From Hemicordylus capensis (lineage: Eukaryota > Chordata > Lepidosauria > Squamata > Cordylidae), in contig NC_069657.1 in NCBI RefSeq assembly GCF_027244095.1, forward strand, positions 429,876,063 through 429,940,062: a DNA stretch of 64,000 nt, given 5' to 3'. Below, in pieces: positions 10,943 through 21,699 of this stretch; within the stretch, counting starts at the first letter, position 1, and every line of letters begins with the position of its first letter. The notes below the pieces were generated by a model. The model worked only from the letters and a program-made list of their open reading frames with translations, did not search any database and had not been told where the DNA came from. The translations under genes were made by a program, and so were the position numbers.

Positions 10943-12399
10943 CAGTGGGAATAGGAAAGAATCACCCCCTTTGATAGACCTTAAATTCTGGTTCCCTTAC
11001 ATCCTGAAATGAAAACACAAAGAAAATTCCCTTCACCAGCTGTACTTATCCAATGCAACCTATAACATCCAACTGAAAAACATCACAATTACAGTCCAGA
11101 AAAAGTGTCAGAGACAAAAAACAAGAATTACTGAGATTGAAAAAGGATCACCCCCCACCCCAATGTCAATATTTTGTTGAACCACCTTTTGCTTTAATAA
11201 CAGCCTTGAGTCTGTTGGGATACTTCTCTATCAACCTTGCACATCTAGACGGAGCAATATTTGCCCACTCCTCCAAATAGAACTGTTCAAGTTCGGTCAC
11301 ATTGGATGGTAGGTGTTGGTGGACTGCTATCCTCCCTGGATCCAGTCGGCCCTCCAAACTGGATGGAAGAGCAAGGAGGAAACTGGTAAGAGAGGTTACC
11401 AAGAGGCCAATGGCCACTCTGAAGGAGTTAAAGGACTTCATGGCAAAGAGTGGTTGTTCTGTGCATGTGACAACAATTTCACGAGCGCTCCACAGATGTG
11501 GCTTGTTTGGGAGGGTCGCAAGGAGAAAGCCACTTCTCAAGAAAGGCCACATTAAAGCTCGTTTGAGCTTTGCCATAAGGCACCTTGAAGATTCTGATGC
11601 CAAATGGAAAAAGGTCTTATGGTCAGATGAGACCAAGATTGAACTATTTGGCCTCAACACCAAACAGTACACCTGGCGTAAATCCAACGCAGCTCACCAT
11701 CCACAACACATCATACCTACAGTGAAGCATGGAGGTGGCAGCATCCTGTTGTGGGGGTGTTTCTCTGCCTCAGGGACTGGGGCCCTCGTTAGGGTAGAAG
11801 CAAAAATGGATGGGGCGAAATACCGTCAGATTCTGGAAGAAAACCTGCTACCCTCTGCCAGACAGTTGAGGACGGGCAGAAGATTCACCTTTCAACATGA
11901 CAACGATCCGAAGCACACAGCAAAATTGACCACACAGTGGCTGAAGGAGAAAAAAGTGAACGTCCTCATGTGGCCCAGTCAGAGCCCAGACCTAAATCCC
12001 ATAGAAAATCTGTGGAGAGATTTGAAGATAGCAGTCCACCAATACCTACCATCCAATGTGACCGAACTTGAACAATTCTGTATGGAGGAGTGGGCAAATA
12101 TTGCTCCGTCTAGATGTGCAAGGTTGATAGAGAAGTATCCCAACAGACTCAAGGCTGTTATTAAAGCAAAAGGTGGTTCAACAAAATATTGACATTGGGT
12201 GGGGGGGGGGTGATCCTTTTTCAATCTCAGTAATTCTTGTTTTTTGTCTCTGACACTTTTTCTGGACTGTAATTGTGATGTTTTTCAGTTGGATAAGTAC
12301 AGCTGGTGAAGGGAATTTTCTTTGTGTTTTCATTTCAGGATGTAAGGGAACCAGAATTTAAGGTCTATCAAAGGGGGTGATTCTTTCCTATACCCCCTG
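10943..12399 (+). mobile_element. Tc1-like DNA transposon with unusual 390-bp inverted ends
   Basis: Inserted at TA (10941-10942 and 12400-12401) in the CR1 3' region. Ends are CAGTGGGAATAGG and, inverted, CAGGGGGTATAGG. The left arm (10943 to about 11330) is an inverted copy of the right end, including the last 56 transposase codons, with few differences. One 18-bp duplication is in the left arm near 11055. The normal 5' end, with the start of the transposase gene, is absent. Confidence 0.92.
11302..12192 (+). pseudogene. Tc1-type transposase lacking its N-terminal domain
   Basis: 296-codon open frame whose first 12 codons lie in the inverted arm. From about residue 13 it follows Tc1-family transposase: LDGRARRKLV, RVARRKPLLKK, then WSDETKIELFG with Asp109, HDNDPKHTA with Asp200, and NPIENLW with Glu235. 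That is 34 residues between the last two, the DD34E spacing. It ends AKGGSTKY, the usual Tc1 ending. Family members are about 340 residues and start with a paired-like DNA-binding helix-turn-helix; that first domain is missing, so it is unlikely to bind its ends normally although the catalytic core is open. Confidence 0.9.
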
Positions 12400-12583
12400 T
12401 ACCTCCAGCCTCAAGGGCAGGATGCCTCTGAGTACCAGTTGCAGGAGAGTAACAATAGGAGAGAGGGCATGCCCTCAACTCCTGCTGGTGGCTTCCAGCA
12501 GCATCTGGTGGGCCACTGTGCGAAACAGTATGCTGGACTAGATGGGCCTTGGACCTGATCCAGCAGGGCATATTCTTATGAAC

Positions 12584-12810
12584 ATTGCATCCCCAAAACT
12601 GTCATTCATGCTGGAAGAGAAGCTGCCACTTACATGGGTGGAACTTCCCTCCAAAGAGCAATAGAGCTTCAGGTGCATGATTTTTGCAGGGACTTAGGCA
12701 GGAATGGGTTAAATACACCCCCCGCCCCATGGGTCCTGATGCTGATTTCCACCCCCTCCCCAAACTGCCAAATAGTTAAAAACAACAACAACAACAACAC
12801 ACATAGAGGA
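12584..12810. other. Unassigned spacer with short CAA repeat
   Basis: Between CR1 and the L2-like remnant. 12780-12799 is (AAC)n. Confidence 0.4.
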
Positions 12811-13870
12811 CTAAACTAAACATTTAATCTGGACAGTGTCGCTCGGAAACCGTTGCTCTTCAAAGCGAGAGCTTTTATATGGACTCCCACAGGGCTCCAT
12901 TTTATCTCCAATGCTTTTTAACATCCTCATGAAACTGCTAGGGCAGATCATCAGGAGATTTGGTGCTGGGTGTTATCAGTACACAGCTGACAGCCAAATC
13001 TATTTCTCCATGTCAGGTTCACCAGGAAATGGCATAACTTTCCTAAACGTCTATTTGCAGGCGGCGATGGTCTGGATAAGGGACAACAGACTGAAGTCAA
13101 ATAAGATGGAGGTGCTCGTTGTAGGAAATCGTAACCCAGAGGCTAGAATAGATCTGCCTGTAATGGATGGGGTTACACTCTTCCAGAAAGAACAAGTGCA
13201 CAATTTGGGAGCTCTCCTGACTCCAAACCTCTCTCTGATACCTCAAGGTTGAGGTGGTGGCCAGGGTACTTTTTGTCAGCTTCGACTGATACACCAACTG
13301 CATCCTTTTGTGGAAGAAAGTGACCTTAAAACAGTGGTGCACATGCTGGTAACGTCCAGGCTTTACTACTGCCATGCAGTCTACGTTCAGTTGCCTTTGT
13401 ATGTTTCTTTTTTAAACATCTATATTCCGCTCTTCCTTCAAGGAGCCCAGAGAGGTGTACATAGTTACGTTTCTCCTCTGTGTGAAGTAGGTTAGGCTGA
13501 GAAAGAAGTGACTAGCCCAGAGTCACCCAGCAAGTATAATGGCTGAATGGGGATTTGAACTCAGGTCTCCCCGGTACTAGTCTAGCATTCTAACCACTAC
13601 ACTGCACTGTAGTCTGAAAACTACAATTGGTGCAAAATGCAGCAGTCAGGTTGGCCCCTGGGCTGTGGAACACTCCCTATTGAAATTAGCTGCACCATCT
13701 CTGATGGCCTTCAGAAGAACAGTGAAGATGCATATGTTGTCAGACTTTTAGTTGATTTTAAATTGGATTTCAATTTTAATTTATTTTAATGTTTATAGAT
13801 GTTTTTAATTAATTGCAAACTGCCATGAGACGCTTGTTTTTGGTGGTATGTAAATGTGCCAAATAAAGAA
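12811..13870 (+). mobile_element. L2-like LINE remnant
   Basis: 12836-13252 encodes a reverse transcriptase fragment: GLPQGSILSPMLFNI, then QYTADSQIYFS where YADDTQLYFS is expected, then NKMEVLVVGN. The catalytic YADD is changed to YTAD, so it is inactive. A SINE lies at 13400-13610. The 3' end 'aattgcaaactgccatgagac' and AAATAAAGAAAG tail close it at about 13870. Confidence 0.8.
13400..13612 (-). repeat. tRNA-derived SINE (type C, MIR-like)
   Basis: Read on the minus strand, it starts AGTGTAGTGGTTAGAATGC (box A) and has box B GAGTTCAAATCC. It ends in a LINE-like tail. Related copies lie at 16.4, 22.6, 34.2 and 58.7 kb. Confidence 0.75.
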
Positions 13871-13924
13871 AGAGTGGGCAGTTCAGCTCTGGCACTGCAA
13901 AGAAGAAATCTGTCTGCAGCTTAC

Positions 13925-14041
13925 CCATTCTTGCTGAACACTTTGAGCCACACGTGAATGTTGGGCCCCAGGAGACACAAGCAGTGAAGAGTAGTAAATG
14001 TAGACAGAAGAACTGCAAATAAGAAGGTCTCCAGGACTGAA
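13925..14041 (-). CDS. PIGF: PIGF third coding exon
   Basis: 117 nt, acceptor TTCTAG and donor GTAAGC. Encodes SVLETFLFAVLLSTFTT, HCLCLLGPN and VWLKVFSKN. It abuts the 3' end of an L2-like LINE remnant in the next intron (to about 13870). Confidence 0.93.
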
Positions 14042-17000
14042 CTAGAAAGAAGAAATGCAATAAAAACGAGTTAGTACAGCCATTTAAAAAGTTCACATGC
14101 TGTTTATAAATCACCTAACTTTTTTTAAGTGTACACAGATTTTAAAAATAAGACAGGCTTACAATCCAATAGAAAATACAAGAGGAAAAAGAGACAGCCA
14201 GTGGAGAGGAAACAAGCACATTCAGGACCAAAACTTTTAAAGTTAAATAACAGGGAAAGTGCTGGGAGAAACCACTGTTTCCCAGATATCTCCATCTGCC
14301 TTCCTGGAGTGCCTTTCCCAGCATTTCCACAGGCTCTGGTTCAGAAGAAACTGCCTTGGAATTGGAACTGGCAGGTACTGCACAACACTGATAACACAGG
14401 GAGCACCCATCTCTGTCTGGCACCGGGGTGGGAGAGTGCTGCAGACTTGTTGGTAGCAAAAATTCACCTCATAACAGAACTGCATACCCACATGACAACG
14501 AGATGGAATGGCTTCTAGGAGACAGCTATGGGAGAGGGCCATGCCTCCACGGTTCCCTCTAACAGGGATTCCCAGATGTTGTTGACTACAACTCCCATAA
14601 TCCCCAGCCAAAGGCCACTGAAGCTGGAGATGCTGGGAGTTGTAGTGAACAACCTCTGGAAATCCCTGTTAGAGGGAACACTACATGCCTCTATGGCAGA
14701 GCACATGATTTGCATGCAGAAGGTCTCAGGTTCAATCCCTGACATTATTCTAGGTAGGGCTAGGAAGGATCCCTGTATGAAACCCTGAAGCCAGTCACCA
14801 TAGACAATATTTGGCTTGATGGGTCAAATCGGTCCAACTCAGTAGAAGGCAACTTTGTAAGTTCACGTGAGGAGCAGCAGCTCAGCAATGAATCTGATCC
14901 AAACTGAATACAGGCAGCAATGTATGTCATGACACCTCTGTGGAACAGTCACCATGTTGAAAGCAGCAGAAAGGTAGGCTCCGTTTGTTCTAGTTCAAGT
15001 TCCTTGGTTTTTTCATCCAGATAATTACAGCCTGGTCTGCACTGAGGTGGTAGACCTGTGTCTGGACTATATCACTTCAGACTGTAGGTGAGAAGGATTC
15101 AATCATGTGAGCCCTCTGTTCAAAATAAAGAATCCCCTCCATATAAAAAATGAGATGGGGTGGATGGGGGTGTGGCTAGATTAGAACCCTTCTCTCTGAC
15201 CTCTCATTGTCTATGTGGAGGGATTCCCCCCCCCTTTTTTTAAAGAGGAGGAGAATCCAATCACTCCAACTCCTACCTGCAGCCTGTAGTGACATAACCC
15301 AGACACAGGCTCACCACATTAGTAATAGCAGGGACTCAGTTTGTTGGGACTTACTAGAAAATAAGTGGTGCAGCCTTAAAGCTGGGGTACTCTAGATACT
15401 GCTGAACTACAACTCCCATCATCCCCAGATACAATTTAATGCATTTTTAGAGACTTACTCTACTAGTGGTGCTCCATAAAGAACTATGATTCCATGAAAT
15501 AGGATACAAGACATGAGGAAGTATACACAGCATCTTAGAAGCTTTGCCACCTTCCATATAAAAGGAAAAACAAAACAAAAAACATAGTTTTTAGATTACT
15601 AACACCACAAAAAGTCCTGTGTAATTGTTAAATGTCATGAGGGATTAGTCAAGGGTCACTCCCAGCCCCAAGGTCCAAGGATCTTTTTCAACTAGCAAGA
15701 AAATGAACATGGGACATTACAAAACAAAGTTTACGCTCTATGAAATTATACCATTATGCCCCACTCCCACCATTGCCAAATCCTGCTACAGAGGGCAAGA
15801 ATCACGACGACTAGGGATGTGCAAAACGTTTGGAATGAAAATGGGACGTTTTGAGCTTCGAACAAAACAACCTCGTTTCGATTTGAAACATTTTGAATGC
15901 CATTTTGAAGGCCTGTTTTTCCCTTGCTGATTGGTTTTCTGCAACTGGCTTGTGATCCTATGGGGGTTTGGGGGAAAGGTTAAAGATTTGTTAAAAATCA
16001 CCCACTTGACCATTTCTTTTGTGGGTTCGGTGATAGGTAGCGCCCGTCATGCCATACCATCCAACCCACTTTGGTGTCCCTTGGAGCTTCCCATGGGGAA
16101 CAGTGGGGTGTTTCGAGTTTCCCCATTGTTCCCTATGGCCAAAACACTCATTTTGAGTTTTGTTCTGTCAAAACAACCGGGTTGACAGCTGTTTTGATGA
16201 AACGTTTTGGCTGTCTGTGTTTTGTTTCGAGTTTGAAACAAAAACACAAAATTTGTTTTGTGCACATCCGTACAACAACCATTCACCAATTTTTGAACAA
16301 ATAACCAAGGAATATCCACATGTCATTTAGAGACAAGTTATATTTATAATAGGAATAGCCACTTTTATTACATGTACTACATTTTAATCCCACATTATAT
16401 TTTTAGAGTTTTATTATAATTACTACACTTTGAGCCCATATTCTGAAGTGCTCAAGGCAGTGCACATGGTTCACCACCCAGCCATTTTATAACAACTCTG
16501 TGAGGTAGGTTAGGGTAGGATTGAATGGGCAGGATCCAGACTCATGACTAAGCAACACTGAAATAAAGGAGACAAATTAGTCAAAGTCCCATTACTTTTA
16601 ATGAGACTTAGTCATGATTAACTTAGTCTGGATCTTGCTCAGTGACTGGCTTAAAGGTAATCCAGTCTTCAATCCTATACACAATTACCTGGGAGAAAAC
16701 TCCATTGCATACAATGGGGCTTAAAGATAAAATGTGTCGTCGAGTCGGTTTCGACTCCTGGCGACCACCAGGAGTCGAGCCCTGTGGTTGTCTTTGGTAG
16801 AATACAGGAGGGGTTTACCATTGCCATCTCCCGCACAGTAGGAGATGATGCCTTTCAGCATCTTCCTACATCACTGCTGCCAAAAATAGGTGTTTCCCAT
16901 AGTCTGGGAAACATATCTAACTCCTAGAAAATACATATAGGGTTGCACAGTTAATGAACCTGCTAAGTGGGGACTTGAACCAGGATCTTCCAAGTCATAG

Positions 17001-18177
17001 TCCAAACATTCTAACTTCTACACCACACTGACTAAATATGATCATTTCAATATTGATAGAGTATGGTAATTAGATCAGGCCTTGACAAATTTTCTTTGGG
17101 AAGGAGAGCTAGTTTGCAGAGGCAAGCATGAATTGCCTCCTTTGCTAAGCACAGTCTTCCTGGTTTGCATTTGGATGGGTGACTACATGTGAGAACTGGA
17201 AGATATTCCCCATTAAGGGATGGGGCCATGGCTCAGTGGAAGAGCATCTGCTTGCATGTAGAAGGTTCCAGGTTCACTCCCTGGCATCTCCAGATAGGGC
17301 TGGGAGAGGTTTCTGCCTGAAACCTTGGAGAACAGCAGCCAGTCAGTGTAGCCAATACTGAACTAGATGGACCAACAATCAGACTTGGTATAAGGCAGTT
17401 CCCCATGTTTCCAAGAGCCAGCCCAAAAATGTTAAAGCCAGACAATAGACATTTGACAAAATTATTGGATTTAGTGACAGACACTGAAGGGGAAGGACAA
17501 GTGGGCTTCTCTGTATCCCCTTACAAATTGCATACTTAGAACAGAAATTGGGTTGATAGGACAAGCTTTTATTGGACCATGGCTAAATTTCTAGGCACCA
17601 TGGCTCCCAGACGCCTGGGATTTGTCAAGCCCAGAGTTAGGTATCTTCTTTATCATTTGTGTGGGAGCTGGTGTACAGCAGGCCTAAGAAGTGAGCCTTA
17701 AGTCCAGAGGTTCCCACTTCAGATATGACCTCAGAAATGAACCTGTTCAATGAACCCCGGTTTGCCTTCAACCCATTAGGTGGTTGAAGGCAAACCGGGA
17801 TTTTCTGAGCTTCACGCTCCCATCTGGTCTAATTTATAGTACTGTTATTACAACAAATGTATGTGAAGCATTTTAGCAACTAAAACCTTATAATATTACA
17901 ATTATCAACAATGTACCAATTATTATGTTTTAACAGGATTGGGTCTTACCTTGTGGAAGAGAGAACTTCTTTTAGTAGATGGATTTGGTTTAAGAATAAT
18001 ATACAAAGCTATATTTACAGTACCAACACTCGCTGAACAGATGCACAACCATGTCAGGTGTGTTCCCAAGATGGAGAAATTCTCCAGAAACAGAGAGGGG
18101 ATGACAGTAGTTAAAATAATGGAAAATATACAGACAACATTGGCAGACAGCAGTCGCTTTATTTCTGTATCTTTCAT
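13925..18177 (-). CDS. PIGF: PIGF, first three coding exons (3' part not in window)
   Basis: Multi-pass ER membrane protein that stabilises the GPI ethanolamine-phosphate transferases (PIGO, PIGG) in GPI-anchor synthesis. Exons seen: 18177-17950, 15550-15459, 14041-13925, encoding residues 1-145 plus two bases. GT/AG ends and phases (0, 2, 2) agree. Residues 1-76 start MKDTEIKRLL and carry PSLFLENFSILGTHLTWLC, very close to human PIGF. Later landmarks are VYFLMSC, LYGAPLV, ETFLFAVLLSTFTT and CLCLLGPN. Several hydrophobic stretches fit membrane helices. The human protein has 219 residues, so about one third is missing. No match to the expected next exon was found by eye between 1 and 13.9 kb. 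It lies head to head with CRIPT, as in human. Confidence 0.95.
14525..14862 (+). repeat. Type A SINE with MITE inserted in its box A
   Basis: 'gggagagggccatgcctc' at 14530-14547 continues as 'tatggcagagcac' after 14691. Box B GGTTCAATCCC is near 14729. Confidence 0.8.
14548..14683. mobile_element. hAT-type MITE, perfect 8-bp duplication
   Basis: 136 bp near-palindrome with ends CACGGTTCCCTCTAACAGGG and its inverse. Identical catgcctc lies at 14540-14547 and 14684-14691. Confidence 0.88.
14863..15458. other. PIGF intron, mostly unassigned
   Basis: A half MITE core (ACTACAACTCCCATCATCCC) lies at about 15403-15428. Otherwise no repeat or coding signal. Confidence 0.4.
15459..15550 (-). CDS. 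PIGF: PIGF second coding exon
   Basis: 92 nt, acceptor GGAAG and donor GTAAGT. Encodes VAKLLRCCVYFLMSC, then a hydrophobic stretch to VLYGAPLV. Corresponds to human CCIYFLMSC to GAPLIE. Confidence 0.93.
15813..16272. mobile_element. MITE with TAGGGATGTGC ends
   Basis: Inverted ends TAGGGATGTGCAAAAC and GTTTTGTGCACATCCGTA. About 460 bp in a PIGF intron. A second copy without the right end lies at about 58297-59010. No clear 8-bp duplication could be read. Confidence 0.65.
16400..17035 (-). repeat. Type C SINE with nested type B SINE
   Basis: Type C pieces at about 16420-16530 and 16930-17035 (box B on minus strand GGTTCAAGTCC) flank a type B SINE at 16724-16925. The type B copy starts with the end 'gtcgtcgagtcggtttcgac' and includes 'gtttcccatagtctgggaaa'. 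Confidence 0.65.
17098..17410 (+). repeat. 5S rRNA-headed, tRNA-bodied composite SINE
   Basis: 17100-17205 resembles 5S rRNA (TTGCTAAGCACAGTC, TGGATGGGTGACT). The tRNA-like part starts at GGGATGGGGCCATGGCTCAG (17218) with box B GGTTCACTCCC. This is the cleanest uninterrupted copy in the window. Confidence 0.8.
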
Positions 18178-18200
18178 GATGTTCTTTTTTCAAATTCCAC
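17950..18200 (-). CDS. PIGF: PIGF exon with start codon (coding 18177-17950)
   Basis: The acceptor CACAG ends at 18201; 23 bases of 5' untranslated sequence precede ATG at 18177. The 76-codon coding part ends at a GTAAGA donor after SSLFHK. An untranslated first exon must lie upstream, probably in the GC-rich promoter at about 21.7-22.0 kb. Confidence 0.93.
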
Positions 18201-18316
18201 CTGTGATAATGCAAAATTGAGGCATTTATATACATACTGCATTAGCACTACCCTTCTTACAAAATAAGCAAGTTTCAGAAGAGTGGGTGACATCCAGCAT
18301 GAATTACTCCTGAGTA

Positions 18317-18511
18317 CACTGTTCCCTCTAAGGCATGCGCAAGTGTGTGCGCTCACAGGTTTTCTGATGTCCGCTCAGTACATTTTAGATCCCACTCAGT
18401 TTAATCAGGAAGGCCCCACTCTGAATGCATTTGTGCACACAGTGCCTTGATATTGCCACCCAGAACAAAATTCATTCCGCACAGAGATGAAAAAAAATAG
18501 AGGAACCACTG
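18317..18511. mobile_element. hAT-type MITE (CACTGTTCCCTCTAA family)
   Basis: Ends CACTGTTCCCTCTAAGG and AGAGGAACCACTG. Flanks cctgagta and catgtgta match 6 of 8. It lies just upstream of the PIGF start-codon exon on its strand. Relatives: 20622-20805, 40262-40551, 46052-46247, 48445-48619. Confidence 0.8.
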
Positions 18512-18759
18512 CATGTGTAGTCCTGCTGAAACCTTGAGTAACTCAGTCTGGATGTCAGCCCATGACAGCATGGAAAGTCTAAAATTTGGATCCATGTTCA
18601 AACTCAACAAAAACCCAGAACACAATCCTAAACAAAAGGATGTAATTCTGTATACCCATTCTGGAAATAAGGCCCACTGAATTGGGTGACTTACTTCTGA
18701 GTAAACATGCATAGGATCAAGCTGCACAAAAATGTATTGCTGGTTTCAACTATTTAGAG

Positions 18760-18907
18760 CAGTGGTTCCCAACCTGGGTTCCTCCAGATGTTGCTGAACT
18801 ACAACTCCCAGCATCCCCAGCAACAATAAATTGTAGCTGGGGATGCTGGGACTCCTGGGAGTTGTAATTCAGCAACAGCTGGAAGAACCCAGTTTTGGGA
18901 CCCACTG
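18760..18907. mobile_element. hAT-type MITE
   Basis: Ends CAGTGGTTCCC and GGGACCCACTG. Flanks atttagag and atttagaa match 7 of 8. Interior is the actacaactcccag palindrome. Confidence 0.82.
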
Positions 18908-19650
18908 ATTTAGAAGATTGTCAGTGAGAAGAAGGGAGGCAATTGTTCTTTTATGCTGAAGGCAAGCCAAGAAGGAATGTTTTTTATTGCAAGGAGAGGT
19001 TAAACATAAGGAGTCTTATGCAGTACATGAACTTAAAGCAGTTCATCAAAGGAAAAAGCCAAACATGTGCTACAGAAACTTTGGTTTCTAAGACTGGACA
19101 GTCACTGTTCAGGGGGCTGGATCAGATGCTCCCCACAAACTCTAGAATCTATTCTGACGGAGGCCTCATTAATACACCATATGTGCTAAAAGATCAGTCC
19201 TGGAAGGTGCCTTTTGCTCACACACTCCTCCCACCCTCACGCACTAAGAAATTAATTACTTCCAAAACTGCAGCAAACCATAGCTTGGCTTTACAGCCAA
19301 AGTAGCAAACTATCGTTTACCCAGCAAACCAGGATTGTAAACCAGGGAGGACACAAGCACTTGGTACCTTTCAGGCTCAGTCTTATAGAATGCTATGCCC
19401 TGGATGGGCATTACATTGGAACCAAACACAAGCTGAACACTTGCATATTAAGGATTCCCCACCCCTATAAAACTCTCGCTGCAGTGTATAACCTTCGGAT
19501 GGAATTGGATATGTTTTAGGATTCGCAGCCGAAGGGGGTGGCGCTGGGGGAGAAGGTAATTCATTGCAGTTTTATTTTTTCTTCTTCTTCACAGTTGTAA
19601 ACTATTTTCAAAACATGTTCCAAAAACAAGATATACATGTATAATAAATA
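18908..19650. other. PIGF upstream intron, unassigned
   Basis: No repeat copy or coding signal recognised; a 120-codon open frame at 18943-19305 has no family likeness. Confidence 0.4.
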
Positions 19651-19651
19651 T

Positions 19652-19785
19652 AACAGCAGGAGAGAGGGCATGCCCTCAGCTCATGCCTGTGGGATTCCCA
19701 GAGGCATCTGGTGGGCCACTGTGCGAAACAGGATGCTGGACTAGATGGGCCTTGGGCCTGATCCAGCAGGGCTGCTCTTAAATGT
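19652..19785 (+). mobile_element. CR1 3'-end fragment
   Basis: Matches the CR1 3' region 'gagagagggcatgccctcag' to 'tccagcagggctgctcttaa'. Confidence 0.85.
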
Positions 19786-19924
19786 GGTTGGTAAAACATA
19801 CTCCAGAAAAAGCATGGCCATACTCAGGCTCAATCCTGAGTACACTTACTTGGGACTAAGCGCCAGAATACAAAAAGTAATCATTCTACTGGCCAGAGCT
19901 TGCTTGGAACAGTATGCCCTGTTA

Positions 19925-20215
19925 TGACCCCTGCTGACTTGGCAAAGAGGCACCTTTTAACATGGTGATTCTCTTTATTTAGCAGGGGGAGAGTAACTGG
20001 CCCTCTCCACCCCCAGCACAGTACCTCCAGTGACTGTTGCTGGTGTCTATCTTGTGTTTCTTTTTAGATTGTGAGCCCTTTGGGGACAGGGATCCATCTT
20101 ATATTTATTTATTATTTCTCTGTATAAACTGCTCTGAGCCATTTTTGGAAGGGCGGTATAGAAATCAAATGAATGAATGAATGAATGAATAAATAAATAA
20201 ATAAATAAATAAGAG
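19925..20215 (+). repeat. LINE-tailed repeat with GAAT/AAAT microsatellite
   Basis: 'cagcacagtacctccagtga' to 'gggcggtatagaaatcaaat', then (GAAT)n(AAAT)n at 20168-20212. A copy of its first part lies inside the Tigger element at about 28175-28370, and its tail in reverse at 23030-23075. Confidence 0.65.
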
Positions 20216-20519
20216 GGCAACAAAGGTGGCGAAGTGTCTGGAAACCAAGTTCTAAGAGCAATGGCTGAAGGAGCCTGGAGAAGAGAAAATATGACAGCTA
20301 TCTTCAAATATCTGAAGGATTATCTCACAGGAGGAGGAGCAGACATGTTCGCTGACGCTCCTGAGGGTAGGGATAGAACCAATAGATTGAAATGACAAGG
20401 AAGGAGATTTAGAATAATTCCCTAACTACAGGACAGTCTGCCACATGCAATCGTGGGCTCTCCTTCTCTAGAAATTTCCAAACAGAGGCTGGCCTGTCAT
20501 CAGTCAGGGACTGGGATGC

Positions 20520-20805
20520 TGTAGCACAGAGGTTCTCAAACTCAGGTCACTTATCATCCCCTACCACAATGGTCATTGTGGCTGGGGATTATGGGAGCTG
20601 TAGTCCACAGGAGCTGGGGACCAATGTTCCCCTGAGAGAGAGAGAGCGCGCGCGCGCAAGAACACACACACACTTTTTGATGTCCGCTCAGCTTGAATCA
20701 GGAAGGCCTCACTCCGAATGCACATGTGCATGTACTGCCTTGATGCTGCTGCCTGGAACAAAACTCATTCTGCACATAGATGAAAAAGACTAGAGGGAAT
20801 ACTGC
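20520..20805. repeat. Two degraded hAT-type MITEs
   Basis: 20525-20630 has the 'gggattatgggagctgtagtcc' core. 20630-20805 matches the CACTGTTCCC family (AATCAGGAAGGCC, then AACAAAACTCATTCTGCAC) with a GA/CG/CA simple repeat near its start. Confidence 0.65.
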
Positions 20806-21060
20806 TGGGGACCTGTTTCCCGCCCCTGTAAAAGGGGCTGGAGCTTTCCCAGACATCAGGCTTTACTGCGAGTCTGAAGTTGCCACAAAAAACCGACACA
20901 AGAAGTGGATTTTTCAAAAACTCCAGATATAAATCAGGCTACACTCTGATGTGTGATGAAAAACCTGAATTGTGTGTGAAGTGCTCCCTGAGACTTCAGG
21001 GTAAGTTTGGCTGATATGTGGAGATATGTCTCTCATATCCCCATGATATATGGGGATATG

Positions 21061-21372
21061 TCTCTCAGGAAAGGAGAGCTGGTCTTGTGGTAGCAAGCAT
21101 GACTTGTCCCCTTAGCTAAGCAGGGTCCACCCTGGTTGCATGTGAAAGGGAGACTTGAACTGTGAGCACTGTAAGATCTTCCCCTCAGGGGGTGGGAGCC
21201 ACTCTGGGAAGAGCATCTAGGTTCCAAGTTCCCTCCCTGGAAGCATCTCCAAGATAGGGCTGAGAGAGATTCCTGCCTGCAACCTTGGAGAAGCTGCTGT
21301 CACTTTGTGAAGACAATACTGAGCTAAAGAGACCAATGGTCTGACTCAGTATATGGCAGCTTCCCATGTGAA
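21061..21372 (+). repeat. 5S-headed composite SINE
   Basis: 21061-21180 is 5S-like (GCTAAGCAGGGTC, GAAAGGGAGACTT). The tRNA-like part is degraded; the 3' end 'ctgactcagtatatggcagc' is well preserved. Confidence 0.75.
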
Positions 21373-21699
21373 TGCACACCCTCCATTCTGGAGGAGATGC
21401 AAACTAAAAGCGGGGTGTGAAAAACTTCCTGGACTACAAGATCCAGAAGAAGGTCCCTGACAATTCTAACACTCTACGGTTCTATTAACTCAGTGGGACT
21501 TCCCCAGAGTAAAAAGACACGCACAGACCTGGGCTGTTTGGAGCGCAGCCAAAGAATGAGAACTCGTTTGAAATCACACGCAAGCGGGCAGCTGCACACC
21601 CACATTCCCAGCTGCTGGGGGCTGGAGAGGGAGTCTCATGGGATGGAAAATGCTTCCCCCTATTACACCTTACCCCCTATTACACCTTACCTGTCCGCC

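Larger units (their letters stand above)
8988..12583 (+). mobile_element. CR1 LINE, 5' truncated, with two nested DNA transposons
   Basis: The reverse transcriptase region begins near [17 protein letters not shown] and runs through [12 protein letters not shown] (9355-9390), [19 protein letters not shown] (10050-10110) and FADDTK (about 10135). The 3' region ends with 'ctggactagatgggccttgg' and a TTCTTATG tail. Frameshifts and stops break it into several frames. A palindromic MITE (9452-9964) and a Tc1-like element (10943-12399) are inserted; removing both restores CR1 continuity. Confidence 0.92.

Noticed and set aside
1-13900. Remaining PIGF exons
   Set aside because: Looked for the expected residues VTSIWENSLQ and PLDWERPWQ on the minus strand by eye and found no match; probably left of the window. 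A translated search would settle it.
17218-17290. tRNA gene candidates at SINE heads
   Set aside because: A and B boxes are present but no full cloverleaf can be drawn, and the sequence continues into a shared SINE body.
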